Positions 16,681 to 25,513 of a stretch of 64,000 nucleotides of DNA are shown here, piece after piece. Source of the stretch: Pseudalkalibacillus sp051842935 (lineage in GTDB: Bacteria > Bacillota > Bacilli > Bacillales > Fictibacillaceae). A program made the position numbers and the translations under genes. Location of the stretch: the NCBI RefSeq assembly GCF_051842935.1, contig NZ_JBPXRR010000001.1, positions 2,604,001 to 2,668,000 on the forward strand, written 5' to 3'. How positions within the stretch are numbered: position 1 is the first letter of the stretch; each line of letters begins with the position of its first letter. The notes under the pieces are model-generated. The model was not told the origin of the DNA and did no database searches. It worked only from the letters and a program-made list of their open reading frames with translations.

Positions 16681-16718
16681 AAACAGAGCCGACTATAGTT
16701 ACTGTCGCGCTCTGTTTT
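16681..16718 (-). terminator. terminator of the peptide transporter gene
   Basis: AAACAGAGCGCG and GGCTCTGTTTT pair on the minus strand around a loop and end in a T-rich tract. It sits about 50 bp after the transporter stop codon. Confidence 0.65.
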
Positions 16719-16767
16719 GCACCATTTACATCTATCTTTCGTTAAAATAAGTCTTTTTCAAACGATT

Positions 16768-18189
16768 TTACGCTGCTTTTTCAATATCATCGTCATCTTC
16801 ATCCAGATGCATCAGCTTCTGAAGCGGTTTGGAAAGTGCAAGCAGGATCAAACCAAGTATAAGTGCTGCTCCTCCAAGATACATGAAGATTTCTAGATAA
16901 CCGAATTCGGTTGTTAACGAGGCAATATGACCAGCCAGATAGTTGGCAGCCGCATTACTCAAGAACCATACCCCCATCAGTAAAGAAGCGATCTTGACGG
17001 GAGCCATCTTACTGACAAGAGAGAGACCTATCGGTGACAGTGCAAGCTCACCGAGTGTATGAAGCAAGTAGGTGACGACCATGAACATCATCGATACTTT
17101 GACCGTACTTGATGCATCACTACCTGTCATCATGACAGCTGGCACCATGACCATGAAACCTAATCCAAGTAAAATCAGACCAAACGCCATTTTTGTCGGA
17201 ATCGCAAAATCGCCACGTTTCGTTTTGGATAGTTTCAACCAGAGGATTGAAACGATTGGCGCAAACAGTAAGATAAATAATGGATTCAGGGACTGGAAGA
17301 ACGATACGGGTACTTCGTAACCGAATACAGTACGATCAATGAAATCCCTTGTATAAAGCGTAAAGGATGCACCAGCTTGTTCAAATCCTGCCCAGAAGGC
17401 AACCGTGAAACAAGCAAGGATCAAAATAACGGCTGTACGTTGCTTTTCCTTTTTCGTCAAAGGCTTTGCACTCGCCTCTGGTGACGGCTTCATTTTAGAC
17501 GCAGCAGGCTTCGTTCCGATATCGCCGAGATATTTTTTAGATAGTAGATTGAATGTGACTTGTCCGATGATCATTCCGATAGAAGACGCTAAGAATGCAT
17601 ATTTGAATCCAAATACTTCAATACCAGTCGGTGTCGTCGAAGCAAACCAGTTCGCATAGATCAATCCCGCTACAAGCGGTGAAATCAATGCACCTAAGTT
17701 GATCCCCATATAGAAAATCGTGAACCCAGAGTCTTTACGAGGATCATTCTTCGTATACAATTCTCCGACAAGTGTTGAAATATTCGGTTTAAAGAAACCA
17801 TTACCGATGATCAACATGAGAAGTCCAAGATATAATCCCCATTGTTCCTGCACGGCAAAGAGCGTGAAATCTCCGACTGCCATCGTGATACCACCGATTG
17901 TGATGGCCGTCCTCAAGCCCATCAATCGATCCGTCAAGTACCCCCCAATTAGTGGAGTAAAGTAGACGAGTCCTGTATAGATTCCGTATAACATCAAGGC
18001 TGTTTTTTCATCAAAACCGAGCCCTCCACTGATCAATTCAGCAGTCAAATATAAGATCAGAATAGACCGCATACCGTAGTAGCTATAGCGCTCCCACATT
18101 TCCGTAATGAAGAGCAGGAATAAGCCTTTCGGATGCTTCTGCTTCTGTTTCTCCATCATCACTGCATCTTCGTTCATTGTTCCTTCCAT
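16768..18189 (-). CDS. POT/PTR family proton-dependent oligopeptide transporter
   Basis: This 473-residue, roughly 14-helix major-facilitator protein imports di- and tripeptides with protons. The family signatures are the ExxER-type motif in FITEMWERYSYYGMRSILILY (residues about 28-45), the GGYLTDRLMG loop, and the PTR2 motif around FTIFYMGINLGALISPLV. An acidic C-terminal tail (DEDDDD) is notable. It resembles B. subtilis YclF and lactococcal DtpT. The ATG at 18189 has GGAGG at the right distance. The secreted and cytoplasmic proteases nearby could supply peptides, but that link is only inference. Confidence 0.9.
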   Translation of the reverse strand: MEGTMNEDAVMMEKQKQKHPKGLFLLFITEMWERYSYYGMRSILILYLTAELISGGLGFDEKTALMLYGIYTGLVYFTPLIGGYLTDRLMGLRTAITIGGITMAVGDFTLFAVQEQWGLYLGLLMLIIGNGFFKPNISTLVGELYTKNDPRKDSGFTIFYMGINLGALISPLVAGLIYANWFASTTPTGIEVFGFKYAFLASSIGMIIGQVTFNLLSKKYLGDIGTKPAASKMKPSPEASAKPLTKKEKQRTAVILILACFTVAFWAGFEQAGASFTLYTRDFIDRTVFGYEVPVSFFQSLNPLFILLFAPIVSILWLKLSKTKRGDFAIPTKMAFGLILLGLGFMVMVPAVMMTGSDASSTVKVSMMFMVVTYLLHTLGELALSPIGLSLVSKMAPVKIASLLMGVWFLSNAAANYLAGHIASLTTEFGYLEIFMYLGGAALILGLILLALSKPLQKLMHLDEDDDDIEKAA

Positions 18190-18382
18190 GATGTGTCCTC
18201 CTTCTAAGATGTCTCAACCTTTTGTCCTATGAAAATAGGAATGATTACATACTTTTCGTCGTAAAAAATCATCTATTGGGAGTAAGGCAAATTTTCAAAA
18301 TATAACGAATAGAATGACTTACTTCTCCAAAAATAGAAAAAATGCACTACACATTATGTAGAGCATTGCCAAACATTCTACT

Positions 18383-18610
18383 TTATCCAGTTGTTAAAGC
18401 AGTGATTTGTCTGTTGCGCTCATGTTGCTCTTCTTCATCCGCCAAGTCATATTTCTTCAATAAATGAAACAACTCGTTCAATTGATCTTGCGATGGTCCT
18501 TTTGCTAGAAACCGTTCACTCATTTGTACAACCTCTTCTGGTAAAAAAGTACGCTGGGCTTCCAGCTTAGCTTGCACATCTTCTAGAGTATGGTCAATAT
18601 TACATCCCAC
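18383..18610 (-). CDS. small helical protein, function unknown
   Basis: I do not recognise this protein of about 75 residues. It is predicted to be helical and charged (TLEDVQAKLEAQ, LHQLL-like repeats, EEEQHERNRQ), without membrane segments. The GTG at 18610 is favoured as start because AAAGGGGG lies 9 nt upstream; an ATG at 18640 has no ribosome binding site. It stands alone between the transporter and the phosphatase-like gene. The 193-bp stretch between it and the transporter gene contains nothing I can identify. Confidence 0.5.
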   Translation of the reverse strand: MGCNIDHTLEDVQAKLEAQRTFLPEEVVQMSERFLAKGPSQDQLNELFHLLKKYDLADEEEQHERNRQITALTTG

Positions 18611-18704
18611 CTCGTTCAGCCCCCTTTCCACTTTTCCCATTCTATTACAAAACGTTATTTGAATAAAGTAAAAATTTTACGGATTAAAACTGTAACGCGA
18701 AAAA

Positions 18705-19457
18705 TTACTGGGTGAATTTAGATCCTGGGAGCTGTAACGTAGCGAATAGTGGCAGGTGGTCCGAGGCTTCTGCATTGCTTTTAAGCACCTTAGTCATCAA
18801 CACGGTGAACTCTTCGGTTGTAAATATATAATCCAACTTCATCCTGGGTCTGTCAGAAGGATAAGTGTAGCCCTGATCTGATTGCGAATGATGATCCACC
18901 CATGTATCGATCAATTGTTCAGAAACGAGACGCCAACTGCTCGAATAAGGTTTCATGTTCCAATCGCCCAGAATGATGGACGGATACTGCTGTTGGCGTA
19001 ACTGATTCAAAATGAACTCCGTCTGTTTCCCATGCAGAAACGGCGCTAAACTCAAATGTGTCGTATAGACGGCAAAATTTTGACCTTCTATATGAATGAT
19101 CACTTCCAATAACGCGCGATCCTCCACAATCCTTGGTAAAAAATCGAATGGATAATTCTCTGATTGCACAATCGGAAAACGAGTCAAAATCGCACTTCCA
19201 TACTGACGAACTTCACCCTTCCCTTTCCCACTGATTGTGATTGCTGGACCGAAGGCATATTCCATCTGGCAATAATCTGCGATTTGCTGAGCCTGATCCA
19301 TGAATTCACTTCGGCTTGAAAATTCTTTGTCTACCTCGTTCAGACCGATAATATCTGCTCCTGAATGTAAAATGGTTTCTCCGATTCGCTCTAGATCCAG
19401 CTTCTTATCGGTTCCTTTTCCATGGTGGATATTGAAAGTCATCACATTGATATTCAA
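18705..19457 (-). CDS. endonuclease/exonuclease/phosphatase family protein
   Basis: The 250-residue protein has the DNase I/exonuclease III-like fold. Visible catalytic signatures are VMTFNIHHG (Asn), GLNEVDKE (metal-binding Glu), TTHLSL (His), ILGDWNMKP (Asp/Asn) and ASDHLPLFATL (Asp-His pair). No signal peptide is present. Members cleave phosphodiester bonds in nucleic acids, phospholipids or small molecules, and the substrate is not evident here. B. subtilis and B. cereus carry similar uncharacterised proteins. Confidence 0.82.
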   Translation of the reverse strand: MNINVMTFNIHHGKGTDKKLDLERIGETILHSGADIIGLNEVDKEFSSRSEFMDQAQQIADYCQMEYAFGPAITISGKGKGEVRQYGSAILTRFPIVQSENYPFDFLPRIVEDRALLEVIIHIEGQNFAVYTTHLSLAPFLHGKQTEFILNQLRQQQYPSIILGDWNMKPYSSSWRLVSEQLIDTWVDHHSQSDQGYTYPSDRPRMKLDYIFTTEEFTVLMTKVLKSNAEASDHLPLFATLQLPGSKFTQ

Positions 19458-19594
19458 GTGCCATCACCTTTTAAGAGTACGTTTTTTCACATGATTATCG
19501 TTACCACTTTTACAAAGAAGGATTCCTGGGGCTGTATATCTGACACTGTGGATACACACATTAGAAGTGTTACAAATTCGAAGGAGGTAATTCA

Positions 19595-19771
19595 ATGGAC
19601 GCACAACGTGCACAAGAAATCGCATCGTCTCCAAACATGATTCAAGTGAACTGCAATGGACAAAATGTGTATATCGAGCATGTGGATCAAGATAAAGGGA
19701 TGGCCACCATCCATCCACTTGATAATCCGAACAACAAACAAAGTGTTTCAGTGAATGATTTGAGTGAATAA
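19595..19771 (+). CDS. sspH: H-type small acid-soluble spore protein (SspH)
   Basis: This 58-residue protein starts MDAQRAQEIASSPNMIQV and ends VSVNDLSE. It matches the SspH family, including the conserved start and the DNP segment before the C-terminus. The family comprises minor spore-core proteins made in the forespore. AAGGAGGTAA precedes the ATG by 5 nt, and a strong terminator follows at 19782-19810. A SigG-type promoter is expected upstream, but I could not assign one with confidence. It is direct evidence that the organism makes endospores. Confidence 0.92.
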   Translation: MDAQRAQEIASSPNMIQVNCNGQNVYIEHVDQDKGMATIHPLDNPNNKQSVSVNDLSE

Positions 19772-19781
19772 CCGTAAAGGA

Positions 19782-19810
19782 AAACCCACCACAGGTCATG
19801 TGGTGGGTTT
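19782..19810. terminator. bidirectional terminator between sspH and the CPBP gene
   Basis: AAACCCACCACA and TGTGGTGGGTTT pair around a short loop, with A-rich and T-rich flanks. The flanking genes converge. Confidence 0.85.
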
Positions 19811-19821
19811 ATTATATGCTC

Positions 19822-20472
19822 TTACCTGACAATGAACCAGTACACGCACATGATCCCGAGGTCACCTAAAAAGTGACTGATGATGCCCGCGGTGATAGAA
19901 CCCGTTTTTTCCCGTAAATATCCCCAAAAGAGACCAGCAATAAAAACAGGAAGTACGGCAACTATGTTCAACGGCCACTGGAACATCGGAATAACAGAAA
20001 GGAAATGATAAAGTGTGTAAAATATAGCGGTTAGCCAGATTGCATGAGCTCCTGTCCACTTCTCTTTAATTCGATTGTGCATGAACCCGCGCCAGTAAAG
20101 CTCTTCGAGTATTGGATTGACACATAGTAGAACAAATATCAAACCGAAGACTCCATTACCTGAAAAACCCCAGTCGTCCAATAACTGTCGGAGAACTTCT
20201 AAGTCGATGAAGTAGGCATGCAACCAGAATAAGCCTCCAAAAATGAAGGTAAAGAAGACAGTTCCGCTCAAGATTCCATACCAAATGGATTTCCGTTCGC
20301 TCGAAATGACATTTTTATTAGAAAATCGTTTGCTTAAGATGGGTACGAATAGAAGCCAACTATAGAAAAGCAAGAACGTGACGACTACACTATTCATCCA
20401 TTGAAGACCGACAAAAATCATTAATGTCGGTCCGAGCAACAACAACCAAAATCGCAGATTATACACTTTCAA
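19822..20472 (-). CDS. CPBP family intramembrane glutamic endopeptidase
   Basis: This 216-residue polytopic protein has about six hydrophobic segments. The Abi/CAAX-protease motif 1, EELYWRGFMHN (about residue 142), gives the Glu-Glu pair and Arg; motif 2 is FxxxN/H-like in TLYHF, and motif 3 is ISHFLGDLG with His and Asp. Family members are intramembrane proteases, some involved in bacteriocin immunity or sporulation. It overlaps the end of the upstream coiled-coil gene by 14 nt and starts at TTG or the nearby GTG without a clear Shine-Dalgarno, so translation is probably coupled. Confidence 0.82.
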   Translation of the reverse strand: MKVYNLRFWLLLLGPTLMIFVGLQWMNSVVVTFLLFYSWLLFVPILSKRFSNKNVISSERKSIWYGILSGTVFFTFIFGGLFWLHAYFIDLEVLRQLLDDWGFSGNGVFGLIFVLLCVNPILEELYWRGFMHNRIKEKWTGAHAIWLTAIFYTLYHFLSVIPMFQWPLNIVAVLPVFIAGLFWGYLREKTGSITAGIISHFLGDLGIMCVYWFIVR

Positions 20473-21397
20473 TCAATTGCTTTTTCTCGTGCAAAATCTG
20501 CTCAAGTTCTTTTTCCTGTTGGTCTGCTTGGTACTTGAGTTCATTTAGAAGACTATGGATCTGATTACTTTGTGCATTGGTTCTTTCTAAAGCATCATTG
20601 ATTTTTCCTTGGACCATCCAGTCGACAATCAATCCATCAAAAAAGAAATCGGCAAATTTAAGCATCGAGGATAGATCGACGTCCAGATGAGCTTCTTCAT
20701 CCACATCCAACAATTCCTTTTGAAAACTACGCATTTTGCTTTGGGCCTGATGGATGTAAGCCGAAGCATCATCAATGTGGTTATGTTTAGCTAAGCTAGA
20801 AATCATGCCGCCACCGAGCATGTCGAGTGTCCCCCAGCCGTTCGCTTTTTCTAATGAACGAATAGCCATGGAGAGGGTTTGAGTGACTGCTTCTCCTGCT
20901 TGGATTGCCTCTTTCAATTCCGCTAGGTAAGCAACGGTGTCGCCTTCCCTTTCCGTTAACTCGGTTAATCTTTGAGAGTTTGGAGATGCGCTCCCTTTTA
21001 TGTATTCTTCTTTTGTCGCGAGTATGTTCTCGTACTCCCTTTCTAATCCTTTAACTGCTAAAAGATGCTTTTGTAGCTCTACGATGGATTGATTGATTTC
21101 ATCCCTTGCTTCTGTTGCTTCCTTCAGTTTCAGTTGGACCGCTGCGACTTCCTTTTTTTCCTCTTCTATCCTTCGCTCTTTCGTACCTAGAATGGTGTAG
21201 AGCAGGTTCGTCACACCTATCCCTTTCAGCTGGTCCACATCCGCTTGCTCTTCAGTTAATTGATCTTTAAGGTTGTAGACCTTTTCCTTCATATTCATTT
21301 GTTCAGCTTTATATAGAGCGAGCTGTTTTTCCCACTTTCGCTTCTTTCTCAACTCTACTTTAATTTCAATCAAACGTTCATTTAATTTGTTCAACAA
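20459..21397 (-). CDS. long coiled-coil protein, function unknown
   Basis: I do not recognise a named family for this protein of about 312 residues. Residues 10-150 are strongly coiled-coil (many Glu/Lys/Gln heptads), interrupted by GIGVTNLLYTILGTKERR. A conserved-looking GWGTLDMLGGGMISSLAKHN lies in the middle, and a second coiled coil ends the protein. There is no signal or membrane segment. Its overlap with the CPBP protease gene makes a two-gene operon, so it may be a partner or substrate. The TTG at 21397 has GGGAG 8 nt upstream; a GTG/ATG pair at 21406/21403 is the alternative. Confidence 0.6.
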   Translation of the reverse strand: MLNKLNERLIEIKVELRKKRKWEKQLALYKAEQMNMKEKVYNLKDQLTEEQADVDQLKGIGVTNLLYTILGTKERRIEEEKKEVAAVQLKLKEATEARDEINQSIVELQKHLLAVKGLEREYENILATKEEYIKGSASPNSQRLTELTEREGDTVAYLAELKEAIQAGEAVTQTLSMAIRSLEKANGWGTLDMLGGGMISSLAKHNHIDDASAYIHQAQSKMRSFQKELLDVDEEAHLDVDLSSMLKFADFFFDGLIVDWMVQGKINDALERTNAQSNQIHSLLNELKYQADQQEKELEQILHEKKQLIESV

Positions 21398-21463
21398 AGC
21401 CATCACTCCCGTCTTTATTTCTATATACGGACAACGATTATTGAAGTTTCATCCTGGTAAAGA

Positions 21464-21491
21464 GGAGGCAGACTCCTAAGAGCCTGCCTCC
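21464..21491 (-). terminator. possible terminator after the SRPBCC gene
   Basis: GGAGGCAG and CTGCCTCC form a stem around an 11-base loop. The minus strand continues with TCTTTACC, a weak T-tract, so it is only a probable terminator. Confidence 0.5.
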
Positions 21492-21554
21492 ACAAATTCA
21501 ATTAATCATCGTGGTCTTCTGATTATCAAGAATGTGATCCATCAGAATTACCTT

Positions 21555-21977
21555 CTATTTCACCAACGAAGCTCTTAAATCTGCACCGTACTCCACATAA
21601 CCTTTTAAGCAAGACAGCATATACACCCAGCCTTCTTTATTGTCCAGTAGTTGGTCAATCAGGTTATCATCATTTTCTTTGAACCCTTCTTCTATCACTT
21701 CAACTACTGTAAGATCATGATCATCCTCTTTAAATGTAATGGTTACAGTGTGATCTCCTGCCCATTCGAATACGATTCTTTCGTTCTCTCGAAGTTCTTT
21801 TACGTATATATCTCCTTGAGCGTTATACTCTTCATATTTCAAAGTGATGGTTTTTCCTTCTGCCCACCTTTCAGAACTAGAGGAAAACCAGAAGTTCCCG
21901 ATCTTAACTGGATCAACAAACGCTTCATATATTTCACGAGCAGGCTTTCGTATCTTCATTTTTGTAACGTTGTTCAC
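21555..21977 (-). CDS. SRPBCC (AHSA1/START-like) domain protein
   Basis: This protein of about 140 residues has the helix-grip fold of the AHSA1 family: KIRKPAREIYEAFVDPVKIGNFWFSSSSERW at the start, a strand-rich centre and a C-terminal helix with GWVYMLSCLKGYVEYG. These proteins bind hydrophobic ligands; the ligand is unknown. The GTG at 21977 is favoured because AAGGAG lies 9 nt upstream; the longer frame from 22010 overlaps the nudix gene. The two genes are adjacent in one operon. Confidence 0.8.
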   Translation of the reverse strand: MNNVTKMKIRKPAREIYEAFVDPVKIGNFWFSSSSERWAEGKTITLKYEEYNAQGDIYVKELRENERIVFEWAGDHTVTITFKEDDHDLTVVEVIEEGFKENDDNLIDQLLDNKEGWVYMLSCLKGYVEYGADLRASLVK

Positions 21978-21993
21978 GTACATCCACTCCTTT

Positions 21994-22458
21994 TTAATAT
22001 GAGGATTCATTCGATATTTGTTCTATGTACGGATTTATATAACTTCGATAAGAATCTATTAGGTCTTCTGGTAAAAAACGGAGGTCGAAATATTGTAATT
22101 CCATCGTTTCACTTTCATCAATTGCAAGTGTTCCCTTTACATCCCTTGATACGTACACAGCAGTCACGGCATATAGTTCATCACCATTCGATACTTTCAA
22201 AAAGTACTCTGGACCTGAAAAAACGCCTAATAGATTCAAATCACCGACATCAAGTCCCGTTTCTTCCTTCACTTCTCTTCTAGCTGTATCTTCAAGGCTT
22301 TCTCCAAGTTCCATGATTCCACCAGGCAATCCCCAACCGCCGTCTGTTCTATGTTGTAACAGTAATTGATTATTTTCATTAATGATGAGAACGACCGACC
22401 CTGGAAGAATGAGCGGTCGATGCCCTACATATTGTCTTAATTCTTTTACATAACTCAA
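21994..22458 (-). CDS. NUDIX hydrolase
   Basis: This protein of about 154 residues has the Nudix box GGIMELGESLEDTARREVKEETGL (Gx5Ex7REUxEExGU pattern, about residues 52-74). The N-terminus, YVGHRPLILPGSVVLIIN, is typical of a Bacillus subgroup acting on nucleoside diphosphate derivatives or sugars, but the substrate cannot be assigned. TTG at 22458 has TAGGAG 8 nt upstream. It is the first gene of a pair with the SRPBCC protein. Confidence 0.85.
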   Translation of the reverse strand: MSYVKELRQYVGHRPLILPGSVVLIINENNQLLLQHRTDGGWGLPGGIMELGESLEDTARREVKEETGLDVGDLNLLGVFSGPEYFLKVSNGDELYAVTAVYVSRDVKGTLAIDESETMELQYFDLRFLPEDLIDSYRSYINPYIEQISNESSY

Positions 22459-22503
22459 AAATACCACTCCTAAACCCTAGCCATTATCTAGACTTCAAGT
22501 GAG

Positions 22504-22578
22504 TCAACTCTTGAAATTTTCTTCTAGTTTCTTCTCTATTTCATCATTACTGACCTTCTTTCCCCATATCTTACTCAT
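22504..22578 (-). CDS. candidate 24-residue peptide gene
   Basis: An ATG overlaps the stop region of the upstream membrane-protein gene by 8 nt (CATGAGTAA) and opens a 24-codon frame starting MSKIWGKKVSNDEIEKK. It has no independent ribosome binding site and would rely on coupling. Its amphipathic, charged composition looks protein-like, but it is too short to assign. It could be chance or the remnant of a longer gene. Confidence 0.25.
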   Translation of the reverse strand: MSKIWGKKVSNDEIEKKLEENFKS

Positions 22579-22840
22579 GTTTTAATTTCAAATATCTGTT
22601 AAAAAACAAACCGATCGCAACAAGAAGGGCTGCCAAACTTGAAAGGAAAAATCCATAAGCATAGGCTGGAATATCGTTTTCTGGAACTCGATCATTAATC
22701 TCAAAGAACAAAAAATAGACACCTATTCCTTGTCCGTCCACATTTGTTCCATATGAATGTAATTCAAGTCCCTTTAGTACAGTTAAAATCGACAAGCCAA
22801 CAAAAAGAACTGGTAAAACCCAATCCTTCATACTTTTCAT
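22571..22840 (-). CDS. small two-helix membrane protein, function unknown
   Basis: This 89-residue protein has two hydrophobic helices (about 8-25 and 60-82), separated by a hydrophilic loop with Tyr/Asp/Glu residues, and ends in a basic tail. I do not recognise it. The ATG follows GAGGAG by 6-7 nt. It lies between the phospholipase-like gene and the nudix pair in the same direction. Confidence 0.5.
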   Translation of the reverse strand: MKSMKDWVLPVLFVGLSILTVLKGLELHSYGTNVDGQGIGVYFLFFEINDRVPENDIPAYAYGFFLSSLAALLVAIGLFFNRYLKLKHE

Positions 22841-22879
22841 AACTAGCTCCTCTCTACTACTAGACTAAAAGTTCTCCTT

Positions 22880-23578
22880 TTACTTGCTATGGGCTTGCTT
22901 TTCCCAGAGTAATTCTTTATCAAAAGTCGCATTGAGATTATGTACTAATTTTTCACTAGTCTCTTCTACAAACCTTGAAACTTCCTCTGGAGTTAAATAT
23001 TTGAACTCATATGTAGGATCCAATGCAAAATTACCTACATCACTTAAATAGAATTCTGTAATCCGTTTGATTTGTTTTGTAATTTGATGTTCTGGAAAGA
23101 GATCAAGGTAATCTGGAAAACTCTCAATATGTTGAAAAGCATTCGTAAAAATATTATCTCTATTCTCATTCAGATAAACAAAATCACCACCGTACCAATC
23201 GCTTTTTATTTTTCTGGTATATTCAGGAGTTCCGAGTATATCTCGATAGACCGGTTCTTTTTTCTTCTCTTGATGAAGAGCACTCCATTCAACATCCGTT
23301 ACTAAATGTACATAATAACCTAAATAAAATGAGAGTTGGGCAGTAGTAAATTCGAGCTGATCCTTATTCAGGTATTGTTCAAGGAACAGATTGGGGGTTA
23401 TTTTCTTATCTACTTTAAAGTGAGTTACCTCTGGTGATGGGTAAAATTCTCCTGTATCTTCATCAGGCAAACCACAATCAGGTCCGATATTCCCGACTAC
23501 AAACTCTTTTTCAGGTACTCGTAAGCCCCTTTTCAATAAATTCTCCGCAATTCTGAAATGCGCCATCCATGTCGCCAT
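22880..23578 (-). CDS. zinc-dependent phospholipase C-like family protein
   Basis: The 232-residue protein starts MATWMAHFRIAENLL and contains GNIGPDCG and FYLGYYVHLVTDVEW, features of the cytoplasmic group related to the zinc-dependent phospholipase C fold (PF00882). His and Asp residues placed in the first helix, GPD, and HLVTD could bind metal. No signal peptide is present, and the true activity is unknown. The ATG at 23578 has GGAG 10 nt upstream; an ATG nine bases earlier is too close to that site. Confidence 0.72.
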   Translation of the reverse strand: MATWMAHFRIAENLLKRGLRVPEKEFVVGNIGPDCGLPDEDTGEFYPSPEVTHFKVDKKITPNLFLEQYLNKDQLEFTTAQLSFYLGYYVHLVTDVEWSALHQEKKKEPVYRDILGTPEYTRKIKSDWYGGDFVYLNENRDNIFTNAFQHIESFPDYLDLFPEHQITKQIKRITEFYLSDVGNFALDPTYEFKYLTPEEVSRFVEETSEKLVHNLNATFDKELLWEKQAHSK

Positions 23579-23664
23579 ACGTTTCATTCTCCTTTTTATG
23601 TAGAACGCTTTGTTATGTACTTTCTTAACTTTTGTGCTTTTAGTTTAGTTAGACGAAAAAACAT

Positions 23665-24213
23665 TCAATTAGTTACACATGATCTGCTTAATGGAATATC
23701 CAAATACTTTATATATTTCATAGGTTCGACTTCCTGATATATTCTAATGAAATCAACTTCATATGTAGGATAGGGGCTAAGTTCTTCATCTGACAGCTTG
23801 GCCATATCTTTTAGCTCTCTGTTGGACAAGCCAAAATAAGTCTTACCCAGTGTCATATGTGGTGTAAAGTCATCCAGCTCAAAATACTTCTTTATTAGCT
23901 CAGCTGAGGGAGATATTCTATGTACCAGACTTTGATGGAGTTGAATTAACTCTATTGATGAAGCGTTAAGATATAGAATGTCTTCACCGAAAAACATCGG
24001 TTTACCTACTGAAACAGTAAATGGTTGAAATTCTTTGCAGACTTCTTCGACTTTACTCAACCACTCTTGATCTGGGGTTAAGCCACCTTGAGCTTTTACA
24101 GTGATATGCGGTTCGACGACCTCTGTAATCCAATGCCCATTCCATTTCTTTTGGAATTCAATTATATTTGTTTTGTAATCCTCAGGTGGCACAATTCCAA
24201 TAAAGTATTGCAA
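23665..24213 (-). CDS. 2'-5' RNA ligase / 2H phosphoesterase family protein
   Basis: The 182-residue protein has the two HxT/S motifs that define 2H phosphoesterases: PHITVKAQGG (about 37) and PHMTLGKTYF (about 119). Such enzymes open 2',3'-cyclic phosphates or related bonds in RNA or small molecules. The start is a TTG preceded by GGGAGG at 7 nt. No functional partner is apparent nearby. Confidence 0.8.
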   Translation of the reverse strand: MQYFIGIVPPEDYKTNIIEFQKKWNGHWITEVVEPHITVKAQGGLTPDQEWLSKVEEVCKEFQPFTVSVGKPMFFGEDILYLNASSIELIQLHQSLVHRISPSAELIKKYFELDDFTPHMTLGKTYFGLSNRELKDMAKLSDEELSPYPTYEVDFIRIYQEVEPMKYIKYLDIPLSRSCVTN

Positions 24214-24377
24214 GATGAATCCTCCCTAAAACGATAAAATTTTAGCTCAATAAGAAATTTCTGTTTTTATACACTCAATCCCTTTTTCCATATGTATTTC
24301 TCCATTTTTCTCTAGAGTTGAAGCAAAAAAAGGCGCAACAGTCTTATTAGACATCGCACCCTTTGTGTAGTTCATCT

Positions 24378-25511
24378 CTATTTCGTTAAAGGTATTTTAA
24401 TTTCATCTCCCACTAAGAGAACAGTGTCTTTTCGCTCCTTAACTGGAGCAAAAACCATTATAAACTCGTCATCTTCGCCTTGCACTTCACCTTTACTAAA
24501 GATTGGAATAACCTTCTCTCCAGCTGACCTCAAAAATACACCAGATTTATTTTCGTTAACGATGTAACCAAATTCTTTATCAATTTTCCTCGCATTGAGA
24601 TATTGATGTTCTAATTTACTCTTTACTTCGTACTGAACTCCATTTTCATCTGTAAGGAGTTTAGTATCTGCCCCAGAGACTACAACTCTTGTTTCAAAAG
24701 GAGAAAACTCCACCTGTTTTATCTTGTATCTTATTTCTTTAAATGTAAATTCTTCATTTACCTTTATTGTTTCTCTTGCTGAGGTAGCAGATGATTTGAT
24801 TTGGAACTCAAGTGGCCATGTTGTTTCTACTTTTTGATTAGTATTTTTTCCGTACAGGGTTAAATCTTTAATTTCTAAACGAATATCCTTTCCCTCATAT
24901 TTGTTTATGGATTCAAAGGATAAGGCTTCAGCAACCATGTTTTTTTCGCTGTCGTAATACCTGCTTCCCCAACCTACATGATTTAATTCAATTTTTTCGT
25001 CTCCCACTATGAGATGAATGGATGTACTACCTTCAAAAATATCAAGATAATAATTCTTTAGATCTGTCTTTTCACTTTGAAAAGTTAATAAAAGTTTTGT
25101 TTCCGCATCATCCGCCATTACCCTCTCAAAATTTACCGAGATATCATGTTCTTCATCATAGTATGTTTGATTTAAAACTTGACCATGCCCCATTTTTATG
25201 GCAGCCCTAATTCCAGCATCATCAATATGTTTACTTAAAAAAATATCAGTATTATCATGATCTGTTTGTGCAATCCTTGAAACAGTCATGCTTTCATATC
25301 CAAAATAAATGATAGATGGAATAAGAATCAGAGCAACTATTATCGTCAGAGCGGGATTGAGAAGCTTACTTGTATAAGTAAACCAAACAGACTTCTTTCT
25401 TCTCTGGCTTAACGTATTAAGAATTTGGTATTTTTCTTCTTTACTTATTCCTGTATTTTTAAAAACTGTATCATTCATACTGTCTCGTAAATTGTTCAAC
25501 TTATCATCCAT
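24378..25511 (-). CDS. DUF4179-type anti-sigma factor, membrane-anchored
   Basis: This 377-residue protein has an N-terminal cytoplasmic region of about 50 residues, one transmembrane helix (about 52-70, LTIIVALILIPSIIYFGY), and a long beta-rich extracytoplasmic part that fits the DUF4179 arrangement. It starts 2 bp after the ECF sigma factor stop codon. That pairing is typical of a membrane anti-sigma factor that holds its sigma until an envelope signal arrives. The specific signal is unknown. AT content here is higher than in flanking genes. Confidence 0.75.
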   Translation of the reverse strand: MDDKLNNLRDSMNDTVFKNTGISKEEKYQILNTLSQRRKKSVWFTYTSKLLNPALTIIVALILIPSIIYFGYESMTVSRIAQTDHDNTDIFLSKHIDDAGIRAAIKMGHGQVLNQTYYDEEHDISVNFERVMADDAETKLLLTFQSEKTDLKNYYLDIFEGSTSIHLIVGDEKIELNHVGWGSRYYDSEKNMVAEALSFESINKYEGKDIRLEIKDLTLYGKNTNQKVETTWPLEFQIKSSATSARETIKVNEEFTFKEIRYKIKQVEFSPFETRVVVSGADTKLLTDENGVQYEVKSKLEHQYLNARKIDKEFGYIVNENKSGVFLRSAGEKVIPIFSKGEVQGEDDEFIMVFAPVKERKDTVLLVGDEIKIPLTK

Positions 25512-25513
25512 AT

